Assembly: GCA_022572485.1 (NCBI GenBank)
Contig: JACZVU010000118.1
Location: 1 to 8,214, forward strand
Direction of reading: 5' to 3'
Source of the DNA: Myxococcales bacterium
Lineage (GTDB): Bacteria > Myxococcota_A > UBA9160 > SMWR01
Length of the DNA: 8,214 nt
A program made the translations under genes and the position numbers. Below the pieces are notes generated by a model. It did no database searches. It was not told the origin of the DNA and saw only the letters and a program-made list of their open reading frames with translations. This document shows, piece after piece, positions 5,801 through 8,214 of this stretch (positions within the stretch are counted from its first letter, which is position 1; every line of letters begins with the position of its first letter).

Positions 5801-7198
5801 ATGGCAGCCGAGACCCAGAAGACGCGAATAGAGCGCGACTCCATGGGCGAGATGGAGGTGCCTGCAGACGCACTCTGGGGCGCGTCCACGCAGCGCGCCG
5901 TGCTGAACTTTCCGGTGAGTGGGGAGCGCTTTCCGCCGCGCTTCGTCCGGGCCCTGGGGATCATCAAGGGAGCTGCGGCGGCGACCAACGCCGAGCTGGG
6001 GAAGCTCGATCCCGAGATCGCCGAGTCCATCCAGTCCGCCGCCCGGGAGGTGGCGGACGGGGTCCTCGACGCGCACTTCGTGCTCGACATCTTCCAGACC
6101 GGTTCGGGGACCTCGACCAACATGAACGCCAACGAAGTGATCGCAAACCGGGCAGCCCAGCTCCGCCGCGCCGGCGGAGACCGGATCCACCCCAACGATC
6201 ACGTCAACTACGCCCAGTCGTCGAACGACGTGATTCCGACTGCGCTTCACATTGCCGCCCGCCAAGCCATCCACGAGGACCTGCTCCCGGCCCTGCGGCG
6301 ACTACGCAACTGCCTCGCGTGCAAAGCGCAGGAATTCGACGACGTGGTGAAGGTCGGGCGGACGCACCTGATGGATGCGGCGCCGGTGCGCCTGGGACAG
6401 GAATTCGCGGGTTACGCGCGCCAGATCGAGCTGGGCATCTCCCGGGTCGAGGCGGCGATGGAAGCTCTCGCGGAGCTGGCACTCGGGGGCACGGCCGTGG
6501 GCACCGGCCTCAACTGTCCCCCCGAGTTCCCCACTCTGGCCATCGCTCGCATCTCCCAGGTCACGGGCCTCGAGTACCGGGAAGCGGCCAACCACTTCGA
6601 GGCCCAGGGTGGGCGAGACGCCGCCATCGAGACCAGCGGCGCGCTCAAAACCCTCGCGGTCTCGCTCTACAAGATCGCCAACGACATCCGCCTGCTCGGC
6701 TCGGGACCACGCTGCGGCCTCGGCGAGCTCGCGCTTCCCCCGCTGCAGCCCGGCTCCTCCATGATGCCCGGGAAGGTCAATCCCGTGATCTGCGAGTCGG
6801 TCACCCAGGTGTCGGCACAGGTGATCGGCAACGACGCAGCCGTGACTGTGGGCGGGCTCTCCGGTCACCTCGAGCTGAACGCGTTCATCCCCGTCATCGC
6901 CCGCAACCTCCTCGAGTCGATTCGGCTACTGGCGAACGTCTGCAATCTCTTCGTCACCCAATGTCTGGAGGGCATCGAGGCGAACCGGGAACGGGCGAAA
7001 TCGCTGATCGACGGCAGCCTGGCCATGGTCACGGCGCTGGCACCGGTGATCGGCCACGACGCCGCGGCGCAGATCGCCGAGGAATCCCTCTCCACCGGGC
7101 GAAGCGTGCGCGAGCTATGCCTCGAGAGGAAGCTCGTGGCTCGCAAGGATCTCGAGAGGCTTCTCGATCCGCGCAGCCAGACGCAGCCTCGACTGTGA
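5801..7198 (+). CDS. fumC: Class II fumarate hydratase
   Basis: A 465-residue cytosolic enzyme of the citric acid cycle that interconverts fumarate and L-malate as a homotetramer, without the oxygen-sensitive iron-sulfur cluster of class I fumarases. It begins TRIERDSMGEMEVPADALWG, the standard class II opening. The superfamily signature G-S-S-M-M-P-G-K-V-N-P covers residues 318-328 and supplies the catalytic serine loop. The G-R-T-H-L-M-D-A motif places the active-site histidine at residue 189 (H188 in E. coli FumC), and TGSGTSTNMNANEV and QSSNDVIPTA form the other parts of the composite active site. Length equals E. coli FumC (467). TGSGT and the ANEV form separate it from aspartase and argininosuccinate lyase. 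It appears to be transcribed from its own promoter in 5589-5800. No terminator with a T-run is visible after the stop. Confidence 0.97.
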   Translation: MAAETQKTRIERDSMGEMEVPADALWGASTQRAVLNFPVSGERFPPRFVRALGIIKGAAAATNAELGKLDPEIAESIQSAAREVADGVLDAHFVLDIFQTGSGTSTNMNANEVIANRAAQLRRAGGDRIHPNDHVNYAQSSNDVIPTALHIAARQAIHEDLLPALRRLRNCLACKAQEFDDVVKVGRTHLMDAAPVRLGQEFAGYARQIELGISRVEAAMEALAELALGGTAVGTGLNCPPEFPTLAIARISQVTGLEYREAANHFEAQGGRDAAIETSGALKTLAVSLYKIANDIRLLGSGPRCGLGELALPPLQPGSSMMPGKVNPVICESVTQVSAQVIGNDAAVTVGGLSGHLELNAFIPVIARNLLESIRLLANVCNLFVTQCLEGIEANRERAKSLIDGSLAMVTALAPVIGHDAAAQIAEESLSTGRSVRELCLERKLVARKDLERLLDPRSQTQPRL

Positions 7199-7410
7199 CC
7201 GGGTACCCTCATCGCGATCTTCTGCGGGGCTTGGAGAAGCACGCGCGGAAACAGCAGGCCGGCGGGCGTGAGCGAGCGCGACCTCTGGCTATCGCTCGCC
7301 GCACGCTAGCGGCCGAGTCCGTGCCGCGCCCGGCCGCATGGACCATGCCCTCTGGGGAAGACGGTTACCGCTTGCACCGGGAAGGCGCGACCCGGCGATA
7401 ATCGCAGCTC

Positions 7411-7419
7411 GAGGAGGAG
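7411..7419 (+). promoter_or_regulatory. Shine-Dalgarno site that sets the peroxiredoxin start at 7425
   Basis: GAGGAGGAG ends 5 nt before ATG 7425, where peroxiredoxin-like sequence (MLEIGTEAPAFSV) begins. An earlier in-frame ATG at 7338 would add 29 residues with no resemblance to the family and lacks such a site. A GATAAT at 7397-7402 could be a -10 box, but its best -35 (TTGCAC, 7371-7376) is 20 bp away. Confidence 0.75.
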
Positions 7420-7424
7420 TTCCC

Positions 7425-7871
7425 ATGCTCGAGATCGGTACCGAAGCTCCAGCGTTCTCCGTCCAGGACCACCGCGGCGAGATGGTGCGCCTGGCCGACC
7501 TGCGCGGCCAGAAGGTCCTGCTCTGGTTCGATCCCAAGGCCGACACCCCCGGTTGAACGATCCAGGGTTGCGCGTTGCGCGGCCACGCGGACCGAGTAGA
7601 CGCCGCGGGTCTCCACGTCCTGGGGATCAGCTTCGACAGCATCGACGAGAACCGGGCCTTCGCCGAGAAGTTCGACTTTCCCTTCCGCCTGCTGTGCGAT
7701 GTCGACCGCAGCGTCGGCATGACGTACGGGGCGGCCGACGCTCCGGAGGCTGGCTATGCGAAGCGCATCAGCTACGTGATCGGCGAGGACGGTCGCATCC
7801 TCCACGCCTACGCGAAGGTGGATCCGAACACCCATCTCGACCAGGTGCTGGCCGACCTGGGCGCCAGCTGA
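7425..7871 (+). CDS. Selenocysteine-containing peroxiredoxin (BCP/PrxQ type), TGA read as Sec
   Basis: Read with TGA 7554-7556 as selenocysteine, this is a 148-residue thioredoxin-fold peroxidase that should reduce H2O2 and organic hydroperoxides in the cytoplasm. Residues 1-43 (MLEIGTEAPAFSVQDHRGE..., then W-F-D-P-K-A-D-T-P-G) lead into the catalytic motif P37-x3-T41-x2-U44. C49 follows five residues later, the same spacing as C45/C50 of E. coli BCP, so an atypical two-residue mechanism with a selenenylsulfide U44-C49 is expected. The same frame continues without shift: VLGISFDSIDENRAFAEKFD, C-D-V-D-R-S-V-G (C91), then R114 before I-S-Y-V-I-G-E-D-G-R, to a TGA at 7869-7871. Total length is normal for BCP. 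Sec-containing peroxiredoxins are known from other bacteria. A hairpin after the TGA supports recoding. The rival view is a nonsense mutation in a Cys codon, but nothing downstream shows decay. Confidence 0.88.
7554..7556 (+). other. In-frame TGA recoded as selenocysteine (U44)
   Basis: The TGA lies between D-T-P-G and T-I-Q-G-C, exactly where cysteine (TGC/TGT) sits in ordinary BCP peroxiredoxins. Upstream ATG (7425) and downstream codons (7557 on) share one frame, so no frameshift is needed. Of all positions for a stop to appear, the one catalytic Cys is the one that selenocysteine replaces. Confidence 0.87.
7566..7584 (+). promoter_or_regulatory. Candidate bacterial SECIS hairpin
   Basis: GGTTGCGC (7566-7573) pairs with GCGCGGCC (7577-7584): eight contiguous pairs, two of them U-G, closed by a GUU triloop (7574-7576). 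The stem starts 9 nt after the TGA, and the loop lies 18-20 nt after it. That fits the bacterial SECIS pattern as I know it: hairpin inside the coding region, loop roughly 16-37 nt from the UGA, G at the first or second loop position. SelB with Sec-tRNA would bind here. A competing fold pairs 7566-7574 (G7570 bulged) with 7586-7593 around an 11-nt loop. Both folds use the same 5' arm, and GC-rich sequence makes some hairpin likely by chance. Confidence 0.6.
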
Positions 7872-8052
7872 GGAGGCTTCGCTCTCGTCGCTCGTGGAAA
7901 TCTGCGGAAGACCAGGTCAAGGGGGAACGCGAGCGAGCGACTCAGTTGCGTCCTGAACCGGCGCATCTTGCCTGAATCGTGCTGTATCATAGGGTGCCTC
8001 CGAGAGATCCTGTATATCGAGTAACCCTCGCGAAGCCCGGAAAGGAGACACC
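7872..8052. other. Spacer between peroxiredoxin and glutaredoxin genes
   Basis: The 181 bp carry no convincing gene. There is an 8-bp inverted pair, GTCGCTCG (7887-7894) and CGAGCGAC (7934-7941), with a 39-nt loop and no T-run, so it is not a good terminator. TATCAT at 7985-7990 resembles a -10 box but has no -35 at a proper distance. The gap is long enough for a separate promoter of the glutaredoxin gene. Confidence 0.35.
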
Positions 8053-8214
8053 ATGAGCCTGAGCCCGGAGCTCCGAGGCCGAATCATGGAGCTGGTCCAG
8101 TCGAACTCCGTCTTTCTATTCATGAAGGGGAACCGGCACCAACCCCAATGCGGTTTCTCGGCGAGCGTGGTGGGCATGCTCGATGGCCTGACATCCGACT
8201 ACGAGACCTTCGAC
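8053..8214 (+). CDS. grxD: CGFS monothiol glutaredoxin (Grx4/GrxD type), 5' part (3' end outside window)
   Basis: The first 54 residues of a monothiol glutaredoxin, a cytosolic protein that binds a [2Fe-2S] cluster with glutathione and passes it to client proteins. Family features in order: an N-terminal helix (ELRGRIMELVQSN), strand VFLFMKGNRHQPQ, then the active-site C-G-F-S at residues 33-36, followed by A-S-V-V-G-M-L and the strand Y-E-T-F-D. The full protein normally has 100-115 residues, so about half is missing at the window edge. ATG 8053 is chosen because AGGAG (8043-8047) precedes it by 5 nt and homology starts at once. The N-R-H-Q-P-Q stretch replaces the more usual T-P-D-x-P-M before CGFS. 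It lies 181 bp after the Sec peroxiredoxin on the same strand, so a shared redox or iron-sulfur stress role is possible but not shown. Confidence 0.9.
   Translation, partial: MSLSPELRGRIMELVQSNSVFLFMKGNRHQPQCGFSASVVGMLDGLTSDYETFD

Noticed and set aside
5613..5831. A 72-codon frame before fumC as a small gene
   Set aside because: It overlaps the fumC start, has no ribosome site, and its arginine-rich end is simply fumC sequence in another frame.
5638..7401. A 587-codon open frame overlapping nearly all of fumC in another + frame
   Set aside because: It is rich in Arg, Pro and Gly with no domain sense, as expected for an alternate frame of GC-rich DNA. The fumC frame carries all the enzyme motifs.
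7425..7871. Peroxiredoxin as a frameshifted pseudogene or two short genes
   Set aside because: Both halves are in one frame and the only interruption is a TGA at the catalytic cysteine, which selenocysteine explains better.
7887..7941. GTCGCTCG/CGAGCGAC inverted pair after the peroxiredoxin as terminator
   Set aside because: The loop of 39 nt is too long for an intrinsic terminator and there is no T-run.

Overview
The window is GC-rich DNA, clearly bacterial, with dense protein-coding sequence and good Shine-Dalgarno sites. The gene content suggests a Gram-negative, proteobacterium-like organism: exopolysaccharide genes of the WbuB/WecB type, a class II fumarase, and a selenocysteine peroxiredoxin beside a CGFS glutaredoxin. 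A deltaproteobacterial (Myxococcota/Desulfobacterota-like) host would fit, but nothing here fixes the taxon.

Layout. (1) Positions 1-3042 hold the end of a surface-polysaccharide cluster on the + strand. It contains a heparinase II/III-like protein (5' end cut by the window), a GT4 glycosyltransferase and a UDP-GlcNAc 2-epimerase (wecB). The genes overlap by 38 and 4 bp, so they look like one operon. The epimerase would supply UDP-ManNAc, the glycosyltransferase would build the repeat unit, and the heparinase-like protein would trim or modify the polymer. (2) Positions about 3192-5588 are an insertion-sequence graveyard. It has the end of an IS21-type element (tandem terminal repeats plus the istB tail), a possible IS3-type end, an intact GNAT acetyltransferase on the - strand, the 5' end of an IS256-type element fused directly to the 3' part of an IS3-family element, and the severed C-terminus of what looks like a DUF420 membrane protein. 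(3) Positions 5801-8214 return to housekeeping and redox genes on the + strand: fumC, a BCP-type peroxiredoxin and the start of a CGFS monothiol glutaredoxin.

Main point. The peroxiredoxin reading frame carries an in-frame TGA (7554-7556) exactly where the peroxidatic cysteine belongs (P-x3-T-x2-U, with the resolving Cys five residues later). The frame then continues as normal peroxiredoxin to 7871. A hairpin with a GUU loop begins 9 nt after the TGA and its loop lies 18-20 nt after it, as expected of a bacterial SECIS element. An ordinary gene caller would split this into two ORFs or call it a pseudogene. A second structure of note is a 17-bp imperfect inverted repeat that would bury both the Shine-Dalgarno site and the start codon of the IS256-type transposase in any read-through transcript.
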